DNA of 64,000 bases from Chamaesiphon minutus PCC 6605 (GCF_000317145.1 NC_019697.1:3072385-3136384), one strand, 5' to 3'; counted from the first letter of the stretch, positions 8,233-18,227 are shown. The notes: a model not told the origin generated them from the letters alone. Numbers and translations: made by a program.

Positions 8233-10155
8233 GTGTTGAGAGCGAATCTGAAGTGGAAATTAGTTGCTCGGTTATGTTTGGGATCGTGCTTGGCGGCGAC
8301 TCTAGCAATCGGGATCGCTGGCTGCGAGCCATCTGCTCCCGACACAACGACTAACTTGGTGGCTGTAACCTCACCCAATCCGGTTTTAAATAATACCGAT
8401 GGTCCCTTAGCAGAAGTCAATACACCAACAAGTATCTCTAAACTCGCTCCGAGTCTAGAAAAATTTCAGCCTCAAGTGCGGATCCTCAGCCCCAAACTCG
8501 ACGAGATGCTCTCAGACGATCGAGTTAGTGTCAAATTGCAAGTAGACGCTCTGCCCTTATTTAAAAATCGAGAATTGGATCTGGGCAATCATTTAGAGGT
8601 AATTCTCGATCGTCAAACTTACCAAGAAGTATTCGATCTGAGCCAACCCTTGGTTTTTAAAAATTTAGCGGCTGGAACCCATACTTTACGTGTCTTCGCG
8701 GCACGTCCTTGGCATGAAAGCTTTAAAAACGATGGTGCCTACGCACAGGTGACATTTCACGTTTTGACGAAAACTGCGGAAAATCAGCCCGATCCCCAAC
8801 AGCCGCTACTGACGTACAATCGCCCCTTAGGTGTCTATGGAGCGGAGCCGATTATGTTGGACTACTACGTTACTAACGCTCCAGCACGGGTAGTAGGAAC
8901 CGAAGGTCAAAGCAGTGTCACGAGATGGCGATTGCGAGTGACAATTAACGAGCAGCGATTTATGCTCGATAGCGTTGGTGTAGCTTCAAAAAATAGCATA
9001 GAAGCCGCCGATCGAGAGCAACGCTGGACGCCAGTATACCTGCAAGGATTCCAACCGGGCAAAAATTTAGTGAGATTAGAATTGGTAGACGATCGCGGCA
9101 ATCTCATCCCAAATGCCTATAACGATACGATTGAAATCGTCACTTATAACCCTCAAGCCAAAGATAGTTTGGCTAAACTTATTGAGGGTAAGCTAGAGCC
9201 GATTGTCGCTAGTGCGTTTGTCGATCCCAGCTATATGGTGGCGATTAACCCAGCACCTGCGCCTACGCCTGCACCAGATCTCGCCTCTAAGCCAGTCATC
9301 ACGCCCGTCCAGATACCGACACCCGCGCCAACTACTACCCCAGCACCTGCACCCGTACCCAGCCCAATTGCCGCCATTCCCGCGCCAATAACTAAGCCTA
9401 GCGTGAGTCCGGTCATCATACCAGTACCGAGCGTGTCACCCCAGATCGAGGCCCCTGCGCAGACGCCAAGCCAAAGCAATCCCAAAACGCCACCCAAACC
9501 TAGCAATTCAGAGCCAATTGACAATTCGGCTCAGAAAGATAATCTCAATAAAATCCCGATCGCGCCAACTCCGACTATGACACCTAGCGTCCAGCCCTCA
9601 ATGCCACCATTATTAATCCCCGTACCAGTCACGATCGCGCCAACTCCGACTGTAACTGTAAAGCCCAGCGTTCAGCCCTCAACTCCACCATTATTAATCC
9701 CCGTACCAGTCGCGATCGCGCCAACTCCTGCTGCCGCAACCCCATCACCGACGATCGTGGTTCAGCCCAGTCCAGCTCCTGAAATAGTCATAAATCGTCC
9801 AGAACCGAGTCCGCAACTAACACCACCGCCAATTCCAACACCAAAACAGACTCCGACTCCCCAGCCAGTTTTGGCTGTTAAGCCATCTCCGAGTCCAGCT
9901 CCTCAACCGCCGAGCGTTACACCTCCAAGCAATCCTATTACAGCATCCCCACAGCCACAGAGCCAAATCGAGCCAAAACCGGAGCAAACTTGGCAAACAC
10001 AAACGCTCGAATTAGCAAAAATAGCTAGGGCGAAAATCAGAAAATTTACGAATACTATTCCCGCCAAAGCCCAAAGATTTGGAAAGAATCTACATACCTT
10101 TGCGGGGAATGTCATGAATTGGCTTGAGGAGTTACGCGATCGGAAGATAGGTTAG
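8233..10155 (+). CDS. Proline-rich lipoprotein, conserved but uncharacterised
   Basis: 640-aa protein starting at GTG with AGAGG 8 nt upstream. Residues 1-31 are a lipoprotein signal ending in the lipobox I-A-G-C (Cys31), so it is probably anchored to a membrane facing the periplasm. Residues about 75-320 form beta-rich segments (PQVRILSPK, LDRQTYQEVF, GTHTLRVFAARPWHES) like immunoglobulin-fold or wall-associated modules. Residues about 335-590 are a Pro/Thr/Ser/Ala-rich spacer containing two near-identical repeat units. The last 50 residues are basic and helical (KIARAKIRKFTNTIPAKAQRFGK). I do not recognise a function; the layout suggests an envelope protein whose C-terminal segment crosses or contacts peptidoglycan. 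Confidence 0.8.
   Translation: MLRANLKWKLVARLCLGSCLAATLAIGIAGCEPSAPDTTTNLVAVTSPNPVLNNTDGPLAEVNTPTSISKLAPSLEKFQPQVRILSPKLDEMLSDDRVSVKLQVDALPLFKNRELDLGNHLEVILDRQTYQEVFDLSQPLVFKNLAAGTHTLRVFAARPWHESFKNDGAYAQVTFHVLTKTAENQPDPQQPLLTYNRPLGVYGAEPIMLDYYVTNAPARVVGTEGQSSVTRWRLRVTINEQRFMLDSVGVASKNSIEAADREQRWTPVYLQGFQPGKNLVRLELVDDRGNLIPNAYNDTIEIVTYNPQAKDSLAKLIEGKLEPIVASAFVDPSYMVAINPAPAPTPAPDLASKPVITPVQIPTPAPTTTPAPAPVPSPIAAIPAPITKPSVSPVIIPVPSVSPQIEAPAQTPSQSNPKTPPKPSNSEPIDNSAQKDNLNKIPIAPTPTMTPSVQPSMPPLLIPVPVTIAPTPTVTVKPSVQPSTPPLLIPVPVAIAPTPAAATPSPTIVVQPSPAPEIVINRPEPSPQLTPPPIPTPKQTPTPQPVLAVKPSPSPAPQPPSVTPPSNPITASPQPQSQIEPKPEQTWQTQTLELAKIARAKIRKFTNTIPAKAQRFGKNLHTFAGNVMNWLEELRDRKIG
9558..9713 (+). repeat. In-frame tandem duplication in the proline-rich spacer
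   Basis: Two copies (9558-9632, 75 bp; 9633-9713, 81 bp) starting GATCGCGCCAACTCCGAC and both holding CCACCATTATTAATCCCCG; a third partial start follows at 9714. The 6-bp length difference keeps the frame. Encodes IAPTP...SVQPS.PPLLIPVPV twice, so the spacer grows by unit duplication. Confidence 0.85.
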
Positions 10156-10161
10156 ATTGCT

Positions 10162-10222
10162 GCTATCGACTGAAGTCACCGCTGGTGATGCAAAGTCCGC
10201 CCACGCGGACTAAATATCTTTA
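10162..10222. repeat. Dispersed palindromic repeat, copy 1
   Basis: A 61-bp stretch running from GCTATCGACTGAAGTC to GCGGACTAAATATC that recurs at 43160-43220 with about nine mismatches. It contains nested inverted repeats (GACT-GA-AGTC; GTCCGC-CCAC-GCGGAC). Located just after the lipoprotein gene; a dispersed extragenic element, perhaps usable as a structured 3' end. Confidence 0.75.
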
Positions 10223-10311
10223 GGATTAACCCAGAAGTATTGCGAGATCTTCGCTGCTATGGCTCCTCTCGAAATCTGCGTTCGCACCATTGGAAATAAA
10301 GAGTCAAAATT

Positions 10312-11232
10312 ATGAGCGATCGGCAAATTTGGACTGATATTGAGGCAAATATTACTCAAGCTACGGGTCAGCAATTTGCGCTCGGCGATCGACGCTCGAT
10401 CGGTGGTGGTTGTATCAATCAAGTTTATTCGATCGCTAATTCTCTAGTTTCATCCTCAACTCTCGATCGATCCGATCGGTATTTTGTTAAGCTCAATCAG
10501 GCAAATTTGGTTGAGATGTTTGCAGCGGAAGCTAGAGGATTAATCGAAATAGCCGCAACTGCAACTATTAAAGTGCCAATCCCAATTTGTTGGGGAACGA
10601 GCGGAGATCGCAGCTATTTAGTTTTAGAATATTTAGAATTAACAAATAAAGTTAACGAGCAAAGTTGGCATGAATTAGGTAGTAATTTAGCCAAGCTACA
10701 CCGTCACCAAATTAACGATCGAGCGGCATTTGGTTGGCATACAAATAACACGATCGCATCGACCCCGCAAATTAATATTTGGCAAGAAGATTGGGCAAAC
10801 TTCTTTATGCACCACCGAATCGGCTATCAATTAGAACTCGCCCGCTGCAAGGGTGGTAATTTTGCCAAAGCAACAACATTACTCAACGCAATTCCGCAAC
10901 TACTCGACGGTCATCAACCGAAACCGTCATTAGTTCATGGCGATTTGTGGGGTGGAAATGCCAGCTTTACAAGTACTGGCATTCCCATTATTTACGATCC
11001 AGCAACTTACTGGGGCGATCGTGAGGTCGATTTAGCCTTAACTGAATTATTTGGTGGTTTTCCAACTGCTTTTTATCAAGGATACGATCGAGTTTATCCC
11101 GTAGATTCTGGCTACTCTCAGCGCAAGGCTTTATACAATCTTTATCACATTCTCAATCACTACAATTTATTTGGTGGTAGTTACCACAGTCAAGCCGAAC
11201 GCTCGATCGACTCAATTTTGAAATACTTGTGA
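10312..11232 (+). CDS. Fructosamine-3-kinase family protein
   Basis: 306-aa kinase of the fructosamine/ketosamine-3-kinase family, which phosphorylates sugar adducts on proteins so that they fall off (deglycation), in the cytoplasm. Seen: N-terminal glycine-rich lobe with GGGCINQVY (phosphate loop), FVKL (ATP-binding lysine), the catalytic segment LVHGDLWGGN with Asp about residue 211, and the metal-binding Asp in IIYDPATYWGDREVDLA. Length and order match the family. Single ATG start; no tight operon partners, 61 bp from the convergent MlaE gene. Confidence 0.92.
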   Translation: MSDRQIWTDIEANITQATGQQFALGDRRSIGGGCINQVYSIANSLVSSSTLDRSDRYFVKLNQANLVEMFAAEARGLIEIAATATIKVPIPICWGTSGDRSYLVLEYLELTNKVNEQSWHELGSNLAKLHRHQINDRAAFGWHTNNTIASTPQINIWQEDWANFFMHHRIGYQLELARCKGGNFAKATTLLNAIPQLLDGHQPKPSLVHGDLWGGNASFTSTGIPIIYDPATYWGDREVDLALTELFGGFPTAFYQGYDRVYPVDSGYSQRKALYNLYHILNHYNLFGGSYHSQAERSIDSILKYL

Positions 11233-11293
11233 GCAAGACAGAGGAAGTGGATAGTATGAAATATTCGATACTAAGTCATCAATTATTAATTAC

Positions 11294-12064
11294 CTAAATC
11301 GCCTTAGAACCCGCACTACCAGAACCTTGAAACATTAGCCAAGAGAGGAAAAAGTTAGAAATAAAAATTGCCAACAGCGAAGTTACTACTGCTGTGGTGG
11401 TCGATTGCCCGACACCTTTGGCACCACCTGTAGTCGTTAGTCCCCAACTGCAACCGATAATTGCAATTAAGGCACCAAAACAGACTGCTTTAATCGGTGC
11501 GCTGCATACATCCCAAATTTCTAGAAAGTTACGAGCTGATTCTAAGAATACTCGTGCGGGCATTCCAAATAAACTAGTAGCAACGATTAAGCCGCCAATC
11601 ATCCCCGTGACGATCGACAAAACAGTCAACAATGGTAGCATTACACAACAAGCTACCAAGCGGGGGATTACTAAATAATCGACCGGATCTGTCTTTAAAA
11701 TGTAGAGTGCGTCGATTTGTTCGCTAACTTTCATCGTGCCAATTTCGGCAGCAAATGCCGAGCCGACTCTACCAGCTAATACGACGGCGGTAAGTACGGG
11801 GGCGAGTTCGCGAGTCAGAGCCAGCGACAAAACCCCGCCCACGATTTGTCCCGCACCGATATTAATAAATTCCCGCGCTACCTGAATGGTAAATACCATC
11901 CCAATCGTGGTAGCTGTCACTAATGCGATTAAAAGTGATTCTGGGCCGACTAAAGCCATTTGCTCGACAATATTTGCATAATTAAATTTGCCCCTCAGAA
12001 TATGAACAATCACTTGTCCACCCAAGAAAATGGCTGCCACAAACCGCCTAAACCACAAGCGCAT
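11294..12064 (-). CDS. MlaE-family ABC transporter permease
   Basis: 256-aa inner-membrane permease of the MlaE/YrbE family, which moves lipids between membranes together with an MlaF ATPase and an MlaD substrate-binding protein; cyanobacterial and plastid relatives (TGD1 type) handle lipid import to photosynthetic membranes. Five to six hydrophobic segments and the family block ELAPVLTAVVLAGRVGSAFAAEIGTM are clear, followed by EQIDAL. The ATPase and MlaD partners are not adjacent, which is usual in cyanobacteria. Divergent from glmU. Confidence 0.9.
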   Translation of the reverse strand: MRLWFRRFVAAIFLGGQVIVHILRGKFNYANIVEQMALVGPESLLIALVTATTIGMVFTIQVAREFINIGAGQIVGGVLSLALTRELAPVLTAVVLAGRVGSAFAAEIGTMKVSEQIDALYILKTDPVDYLVIPRLVACCVMLPLLTVLSIVTGMIGGLIVATSLFGMPARVFLESARNFLEIWDVCSAPIKAVCFGALIAIIGCSWGLTTTGGAKGVGQSTTTAVVTSLLAIFISNFFLSWLMFQGSGSAGSKAI

Positions 12065-12307
12065 ATCAATTTTAGGTTATCGATCGTTAGTAATACGATT
12101 ATACGAGAAGCACGATCGCTGTAAAACTAATGTATCGCAATTATTCAAGCCATACACCGCCAGATCGAGTTCAAAATGCTCTTGACAACAAACTACAATC
12201 GATTTTCGATCGGACGAACGACTTTGCCAAGGATTGCATTCATGTTTCGATCGATGGGGTATTTTAAGATAGGCTTTGTTTAGTTTCCCTCGGTAGTAGT
12301 TATATTT

Positions 12308-13666
12308 ATGGTAGCAGTAGCAATTTTGGCAGCGGGCAAAGGTACGCGAATGAGATCGGACTTACCCAAGGTACTACACTCGCTAGGAGGTCGATCTCTA
12401 GTCGAGCGGGTGCTGATTGGTTGCGAACAATTACAACCCGAGCGGCAATTAGCAATAGTCGGTTATCAAGCTAACCGAGTCAAAGAAGCACTGCTGCATT
12501 ATCCCGACTTGGAGTTTGTCGAACAAGCCCAACAATTAGGTACGGGACATGCCGTTCAACAATTACTCCCCCATTTAGAAGATTTTGAAGGGGACTTGCT
12601 AGTCTTAAATGGCGACGTTCCACTTTTGCGTCCTGAGACGCTCAAAGCACTCTTAGCGACGCACCAACACCATCAAAATGCCGCAACTATACTCACAGCC
12701 CAAATTCATCATCCACAAGGCTATGGGCGGGTCTTTTGCGACAGCAATAATTTACTCAAGGAGATCGTCGAAGATCGGGACTGTACCGACGCACAGCGTC
12801 AAAATCGGCGCGTTAATGCCGGAATATATTGTTTTAATTGGCCGAAACTCCAAGCAGTATTGCCCAAATTGCAAAGCAATAACAGCCAACAAGAATATTA
12901 CATTACCGATGCAGTTAATTTCCTCTCGCCAGTGATGGTTTATGATGTGCCTGACGATCGAGAAATTTTAGGCATTAACGATCGTCGTCAGTTAGCGACT
13001 GCTTATCAGATCCTGCAATCGCGGATCAAAGATGAGTGGATGGCTGCTGGCGTCACGATTATCGATCCCGACAGCGTGACGATCGACGATACCGTCCAAA
13101 TCGGCGTGGATGCAATTATCGAGCCGCAAACTCATTTGCGAGGTAAAACCACAATTGGTGTTGGCAGCCGGATTGGGCCTGGTAGTACGATCGAGAATAG
13201 CGACATCGGCGATCGCGTCACAATCTTGCATTCGGTGGTAATCGATAGCTCGATCGGCGATAAAGCGAATATCGGCCCCTTCGCGCACATCCGCCAACAA
13301 GCTACCGTCGGCGAATCCTGCCGGGTCGGCAACTTTGTCGAGTTGAAAAAAAGTACTCTTGGCGACAATACTAACGTCGCACACCTATCATATATTGGCG
13401 ATGCAACTGTGGGCAAGCAAGTCAACATCGGTGCGGGCACAATTACGGTCAATTACGATGGCAAACACAAACATCACACCACGATCGGTAACTTTACACG
13501 GATTGGCTCCAACAACACCCTGATTGCGCCACTAAATCTAGGCAATGGTGTAACTACCGCCGCAGGCTCGACAATTTCCGAGGATGTCCCAGATGATTGT
13601 CTGGCGATCGCCCGATCTCGTCAAACGATTAAGCCAGGTTGGCGACCAAAATGGCATCAAGAATGA
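12308..13666 (+). CDS. glmU: Bifunctional UDP-GlcNAc pyrophosphorylase / glucosamine-1-phosphate N-acetyltransferase
   Basis: 452-aa GlmU makes UDP-N-acetylglucosamine from glucosamine-1-phosphate, acetyl-CoA and UTP for peptidoglycan and lipopolysaccharide. Residues 1-225 form the uridyltransferase, with [17 protein letters not shown] (nucleotide-binding loop) and the metal-site segments [11 protein letters not shown] and NAGIYCF. Residues about 245-452 are a left-handed beta-helix of hexapeptide repeats ([36 protein letters not shown]), ending GWRPKWHQE. Full length with an ATG start. Monocistronic by context, with a hairpin just downstream. Confidence 0.97.
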   Translation: MVAVAILAAGKGTRMRSDLPKVLHSLGGRSLVERVLIGCEQLQPERQLAIVGYQANRVKEALLHYPDLEFVEQAQQLGTGHAVQQLLPHLEDFEGDLLVLNGDVPLLRPETLKALLATHQHHQNAATILTAQIHHPQGYGRVFCDSNNLLKEIVEDRDCTDAQRQNRRVNAGIYCFNWPKLQAVLPKLQSNNSQQEYYITDAVNFLSPVMVYDVPDDREILGINDRRQLATAYQILQSRIKDEWMAAGVTIIDPDSVTIDDTVQIGVDAIIEPQTHLRGKTTIGVGSRIGPGSTIENSDIGDRVTILHSVVIDSSIGDKANIGPFAHIRQQATVGESCRVGNFVELKKSTLGDNTNVAHLSYIGDATVGKQVNIGAGTITVNYDGKHKHHTTIGNFTRIGSNNTLIAPLNLGNGVTTAAGSTISEDVPDDCLAIARSRQTIKPGWRPKWHQE

Positions 13667-13685
13667 GCGACGAAGTCACTGGTGT

Positions 13686-13717
13686 AGTTTTAGAGATGTC
13701 ATGTCATCTCTAAAACT
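13686..13717 (+). terminator. glmU terminator-like hairpin
   Basis: Perfect 13-bp stem AGTTTTAGAGATG (13686-13698) / CATCTCTAAAACT (13705-13717) with a 6-nt loop, 20 bp after the glmU stop, followed by ATTTCTTC. The T run is short, so termination strength is uncertain. Confidence 0.65.
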
Positions 13718-14820
13718 ATTTCTTCAACTAAACCGCTATTCGACCGAGAAACCACCTACCATAGGTTTGTTTCTAGGCGCACACTAACATAGCTAAGAGA
13801 CTTGCTATTACTTAACCTCCCGATCGGTTCCGGTCTGGTGCGTTACGCTACGCGATAAGATACCCTACAATCTAGAGCGAAATTTGCTTTGATGAAAAAT
13901 AGAGAGTGCCAGTAGTAACAGGGTGGAAATCAATCGATTTTAGTAAATTCACACTAGCAAATCGATCGAGAAAATTTAGCGATAGTAACTAACCAAGCAC
14001 CAACTCAATTAAACTTCGGAAGGACGAAAATTAGAGATCGAGTTAATGGTATCGAAACAAAAATTAGCACCAACCAAGCACCAAAACCACAGTGCCACAA
14101 CAACGATCTTACCAACTTCGATCGCCAATGATGATGGCTGCTGTTGGGCGATCTCGCTTGTACGATCGGCCATCGATTCTGAATCGATCGCGATTGGTAA
14201 CATCAATTCTGATAAGGGAACCACCTTCAGTGTCGAGCTGCCAAAACTCTTGCCAGTAGGTAGTTTCGTGCGAGCTAGAGAACTTGTTACTAATTGAGAT
14301 AATCCAGAAGAGTGAGGTTGAAGCATAGATTCGACAACAGGTCGGAGTATGGTGCTGGAAATTTGTGTCAGTAAGCAAAATTAGCCGTCTATTCTGTACC
14401 GAACCGTTAATTCTTAGCTCTAATTCGCTCTAGACTTGAGATATAGGTCGTTGTTACTAAGGTGTTGGCAAATATAGATAATTGGTATCTAATTCAAGTA
14501 CACGATAGCGTAGATGTCAAGTCCGAATCGAGAGTCGGTTGGTAAAAAATCGAACTTCCCACCGAATTCCCTTAAGTCTAATTGAAACAGACATGATTAT
14601 TAATCCGAAAATCCCCCGATCTTATGAAAATTGATTTCGATCGCTTGTCGGTATAAACACGGAGATAAGTATCATTGACCTCAGAAATCGAATTAAATTC
14701 ATCGAGCGGTAGCAGCCTAATTTATCCCGCGCTACTTATTTTATCGATCGATTGCAATCTGTCAACATTGAAGATCGATTAGATCGGCCATGTCTTCTCC
14801 AGTCTTTACCCCCAACCCTA
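13718..14820. other. Gene-poor region of about 1.1 kb
   Basis: No intact gene. It holds a decayed copy of a common cyanobacterial repeat (GGTGCGTTACGCTACGC at about 13837), a direct repeat of AACCAAGCACCA (about 13991 and 14073), a possible histidine-kinase remnant (14046-14297) and AT-rich sequence before the MFS gene. High density of stops in all frames outside the remnant. Confidence 0.5.
14046..14297 (+). pseudogene. Possible remnant of a sensor histidine kinase ATPase domain
   Basis: An 83-codon open frame whose middle part, CCWAISLVRSAID then SDKGTTFSVELPKLLP, resembles the G2 box and last strand of HATPase_c domains (GLGLAIxxxxVE ... GKGTTFTVELP). The G-L-G is degraded to G-C-C and no H, N or G1 box is found upstream, where stops appear. 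It reads as a decayed 3' end rather than a working gene. The resemblance is by eye over about 36 residues. Confidence 0.3.
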
Positions 14821-16014
14821 ATGAACCGCAGCTTCTGGATTATTGCTATTATTAATTTCATCAATGCACTGAGTTTTACGATCCTGATTCCGACAATTTA
14901 TCAATACGGGCGAGAGTTTAACCTAAGTGACAAGGAAACTAGCCTCTTATTTGCAATATTTTCGATCGCTCAATTCTTTGCTACGCCAATTATTGGCAAA
15001 CTATCGGACAGGTTTGGGAGACGACCGTTATTGATTATCAGCTTAGTCGGCACCGTAATCGGTAACTTTATGGCTGGCACCGCAACTAATGCGCCAGTCC
15101 TATTTTTTGCCAGATTTTTAGATGGTGTGACGGGTGGTAATGTCTCAGTGGCTCAAGCTGTCATCGCGGATGTCACTACTCCAGAAAATCGTGCTAAAGG
15201 ATATGGGATTTTTGGTGCGTCACTGGGATTGGGATTTGTCATGGGGCCAGTACTCAGTTTAGTCGCCCAACAACGTTCTCTAGGCACAGCATTTTTGGTT
15301 TCTTCAGGAATTGCCGCATTCGCCTTAATTTTAACAATACTTTTTTTACCAGAAACATTACCCGAACGCACGAATAACAATACGAATATTTTCGATCTGG
15401 GGTTACGAGATTTGATTAGAGGACTAACTTTTCCCAGAATAGGAATCTTATTTATTATCAATCTTTGTGTCGGGACGACATTCACCTTATTTACTTTTGC
15501 TTTTCAACCTTACTACCTGAAAGTATTGCATCAAGATAATAGGTCTTTGACATTGTTGTTTTTTGCTATTGGTGTAGTCGGTGTAGTTGTTCAGCTTCAA
15601 GGAGTAAAAATATTAACTAGGTATATTAGTTTTGTTAAAATTTTATTTCTAGGCTTATTCTTTCGTAGTTTATCATTCGTGCTAATGCCGATCGTCCCAG
15701 ATATTTATTTTTTCTTAGCTATTAGTACGATCTTTGCTATATTTAACTCTGTCGTACAACCGATGATTAGTACGCTGATTTCACTCAATACGACTCCAGA
15801 AGAACAAGGAAAAATGTCCGGACTCAATGCTTCTTATTTAAGTGCTGCAAATGGCATCGGCCCAGTTATTGCTGGATTGATGGTAGACCAAAATAATCCG
15901 ACAACTTATGGGTATCCACTATATCTAGCCGGGATTTTTACATTCATAGTGTTATTTTTTGCCGTCCGCAATCGTCGTAAATTCACGCCCAAACAAACCC
16001 AGCCAACTACCTAA
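14821..16014 (+). CDS. MFS transporter, TetA-like drug/H+ antiporter family
   Basis: Inner-membrane major facilitator protein of the DHA1/TetA type with 12 predicted membrane segments. Signature seen between helices 2 and 3, GKLSDRFGRRPLL, and the antiporter motif C-like GASLGLGFVMGPVLS in helix 5. The ATG at 14821 gives 397 aa, the family length; an in-frame TTG at 14752 would add 23 residues. No ribosome site is convincing for either. The substrate cannot be told; multidrug or tetracycline-like efflux is the family norm. It converges with the sugar permease gene (7 bp between stops). Confidence 0.85.
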   Translation: MNRSFWIIAIINFINALSFTILIPTIYQYGREFNLSDKETSLLFAIFSIAQFFATPIIGKLSDRFGRRPLLIISLVGTVIGNFMAGTATNAPVLFFARFLDGVTGGNVSVAQAVIADVTTPENRAKGYGIFGASLGLGFVMGPVLSLVAQQRSLGTAFLVSSGIAAFALILTILFLPETLPERTNNNTNIFDLGLRDLIRGLTFPRIGILFIINLCVGTTFTLFTFAFQPYYLKVLHQDNRSLTLLFFAIGVVGVVVQLQGVKILTRYISFVKILFLGLFFRSLSFVLMPIVPDIYFFLAISTIFAIFNSVVQPMISTLISLNTTPEEQGKMSGLNASYLSAANGIGPVIAGLMVDQNNPTTYGYPLYLAGIFTFIVLFFAVRNRRKFTPKQTQPTT

Positions 16015-16021
16015 TCTACCT

Positions 16022-16933
16022 TTAGTCCTGAGTCCACGTTCGTAGCTGTAAATAAACTAAACCAGACGTAAAAGCTAATAAGACCATCGCAGCGGCTGCG
16101 GCGTAACCAAAATCAAATTGAGCGAAAGCGCGATCGTAGATATAATAGACTAATAAATTAGTAGAATTCAATGGCCCGCCGCCCGTAATAATATACACTT
16201 GCTCGAAACTTTTAAGCGTAAAGATTGTAGTTGTAATCGCCGTAAGAATTAACGTCGATTGCATTCCAGGTAAAGTGATATGTCGAAACTGCTGCCAACT
16301 ATTTGCACCATCTAATTCTGCTGCTTCATAGCGATTGCTAGGGATTGCTTGTAAACCAGCTAAAAAGACAACTAGATTGAAACCAATTTGCTTCCAAATA
16401 CTCAAAATAATGATGACAGGCATCGCCCATATAGAATCGCTCAACCAGGCAATTTTGTCAAAGCCGAAGCTACTCAGTAAAGCATTAATCGCGCCATCTG
16501 CTTGGAATAGCCAGCGAAAACCCAGTCCAGCCGCTACTAGCGAGACGATCGAGGGAATAAAATAAATCGTCCGAAAAATACCCGCAAAGGGCACATTCTG
16601 ATTTAATAATACGGCCAGTCCTAAAGGAATTACAATACTCGGAATTACCGTCCCGATCGTAAAATAAAGAGTATTACCGATAACTTGCCAAAAATCTGGC
16701 GAAAGTAGCAATCTTAAGTAGTTATTAATACCCACCCACTGTACGCCCGATCGCGTAAAACTGCCGCCAGTAAAGCTTAAATAACCCAGATAAATAATTG
16801 GAAAAATCAAAAATATGCCCAGCAATGATAAAGCTGGAAATAAAAAGACTCCTGCGGCAATATCTTCTCGATCGAGTAACATTGCCAACCGATTAAAAAA
16901 AGAACGCGATGATTTGTATTTATGACTGTTCAT
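16022..16933 (-). CDS. Sugar ABC transporter permease (UgpA/MalF-like)
   Basis: 303-aa inner-membrane permease of a binding-protein-dependent carbohydrate importer (UgpA/LacF type). About six membrane segments and the EAA loop that docks the ATPase, YEAAELDGANSWQQFRHITLPGM (residues about 213-235). The second permease, binding protein and ATPase are not next to it, so the transporter is split across the genome. The N-terminus (KSSRSFFNRLAMLLDREDIA) is basic and cytoplasmic. Substrate unknown; sugars or glycerol-phosphate-like compounds are the usual loads. Confidence 0.9.
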   Translation of the reverse strand: MNSHKYKSSRSFFNRLAMLLDREDIAAGVFLFPALSLLGIFLIFPIIYLGYLSFTGGSFTRSGVQWVGINNYLRLLLSPDFWQVIGNTLYFTIGTVIPSIVIPLGLAVLLNQNVPFAGIFRTIYFIPSIVSLVAAGLGFRWLFQADGAINALLSSFGFDKIAWLSDSIWAMPVIIILSIWKQIGFNLVVFLAGLQAIPSNRYEAAELDGANSWQQFRHITLPGMQSTLILTAITTTIFTLKSFEQVYIITGGGPLNSTNLLVYYIYDRAFAQFDFGYAAAAAMVLLAFTSGLVYLQLRTWTQD

Positions 16934-17101
16934 AGTAAAGAGCCTAACTTTTGAAAATTAATATGAGAACGATCCGGCTATACTCAATCGGGTTGTAATC
17001 TACTCATAACTACAGTTGCCGACCGATCGTCAGCCTAAATTACCGATCGATTATTTGCGTTCGATTCCTCAATTTCTACTTCCTAACTCCTAAAATAACC
17101 C

Positions 17102-18007
17102 GTGGACGGATTCATTAACTTAAAAAAATTGCCAGACTGGACTTCTCACGATTGTGTTGCCAAAGTGCGGCGGATCTTGCAGACAAAAAAAGTCGGGCAT
17201 GGCGGGACATTAGATCCTGCCGCAGTAGGAGTATTGCCGATCGCCATCGGCAAAGCAACTCGATTGCTACAGTATTTACCTGAAGGCAAAGCATATCGAG
17301 CCATTATCCGACTCGGTATCGAGACAACAACAGACGATTTGGCTGGAGAGACGATCTATTCGGAGCCAGCATCCGCCGTGACGATCGATCGCATCCGAGC
17401 GGTAATTCCCGAATTTATCGGCGAGATCGTCCAAACGCCGCCCATGTATAGTGCCATCCAAGTAAATGGGCAAAGATTGTATAAGCTAGCGCGCGCTGGC
17501 GAAGTCATTGAAGTACCTACTCGCCTAGTAAATATCCATGTAATAGATATCCTCAACTGGACGCCAGGAGATTTTCCCGAAGTTGAGGTACAGATTAATT
17601 GCGGTGGCGGCACATATATTCGCTCGATCGCCCGCGATTTGGGCGTTAAGCTAGGTACTAGAGGCGTATTGGCAGTTCTAGAACGCAATGCCAGTTGCGG
17701 CTTTGAGTTGCCGGAGAGCATCACCTTAGAAGAATTAGAAACCCAACAGCGCGCGGGGACTTTTATCCCCATTGCGCCCGATCGTGGATTGGCTCATTTA
17801 CCAACAATAACCCTATTAGATGCCGATCGAGTTAAATTCTGGAGTCAGGGGAAACGGTTACCGATCTCCGAACTTCAATTGACACCTGCAAATTCCGAGC
17901 CGAGCGGCTTTGTGAAAGTCATGGACGAACAGCGGTGCTTGGGAGTAGGCGAAATCCGCCAGATTGAAGGCGAGAATTTATTAGTTCCTCAGACAGTATT
18001 GCTCTAA
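17102..18007 (+). CDS. truB: tRNA pseudouridine(55) synthase TruB
   Basis: 301-aa enzyme that converts U55 of the tRNA T-loop to pseudouridine. The catalytic motif KVGHGGTLDPAAVGVLPI holds the nucleophilic Asp (about residue 40); YRAIIRLGIETTTDDLAGE and GGGTYIRSIARDLG are the other TruB blocks. Begins with GTG at 17102 (MDGFINLKKLPDWTSHD), the conserved N-terminus; no earlier start fits. The C-terminal 60 residues form the small extra domain typical of cyanobacterial TruB. Stands alone, divergent from the ABC permease. Confidence 0.95.
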   Translation: MDGFINLKKLPDWTSHDCVAKVRRILQTKKVGHGGTLDPAAVGVLPIAIGKATRLLQYLPEGKAYRAIIRLGIETTTDDLAGETIYSEPASAVTIDRIRAVIPEFIGEIVQTPPMYSAIQVNGQRLYKLARAGEVIEVPTRLVNIHVIDILNWTPGDFPEVEVQINCGGGTYIRSIARDLGVKLGTRGVLAVLERNASCGFELPESITLEELETQQRAGTFIPIAPDRGLAHLPTITLLDADRVKFWSQGKRLPISELQLTPANSEPSGFVKVMDEQRCLGVGEIRQIEGENLLVPQTVLL

Positions 18008-18227
18008 TAACGCCAGTTTAGGTTAAGGATATTCGCCTTGTTTGATTACCGCCGCCGATTAACATCGGAGCTTGTGAGGCAAAGTCCGCCTGCATTGGCA
18101 GAGGAGCGGTTTTCAACCGCTTGGGTTGTAGGTAGCAACTTGGGTTAATGCTATGATAATTTTTCGACTCTTGCCGATTTAGAGTCGGAGATTGACTAAT
18201 CAACAGTATTTATTCTGAGGACGATCG
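18008..18227. repeat. Intergenic region with palindromic repeat fragments
   Basis: 220 bp between two plus-strand genes. It contains AGGCAAAGTCCGCCTGC (about 18077), a fragment of the dispersed repeat family also seen at 10162 and 43160, then the hairpin AGCGGTT-TTC-AACCGCT (about 18105-18121), and GACTC/GAGTC arms around 18168-18186. A terminator or processing role for truB is possible. Confidence 0.45.

Noticed and set aside
9231-9524. 97-codon Gly/Ala-rich minus frame (GAGMAAIGLGTGAGAGVVVGAG)
   Set aside because: It is the reverse of the Pro/Ala-rich spacer of the lipoprotein gene; low complexity by construction.
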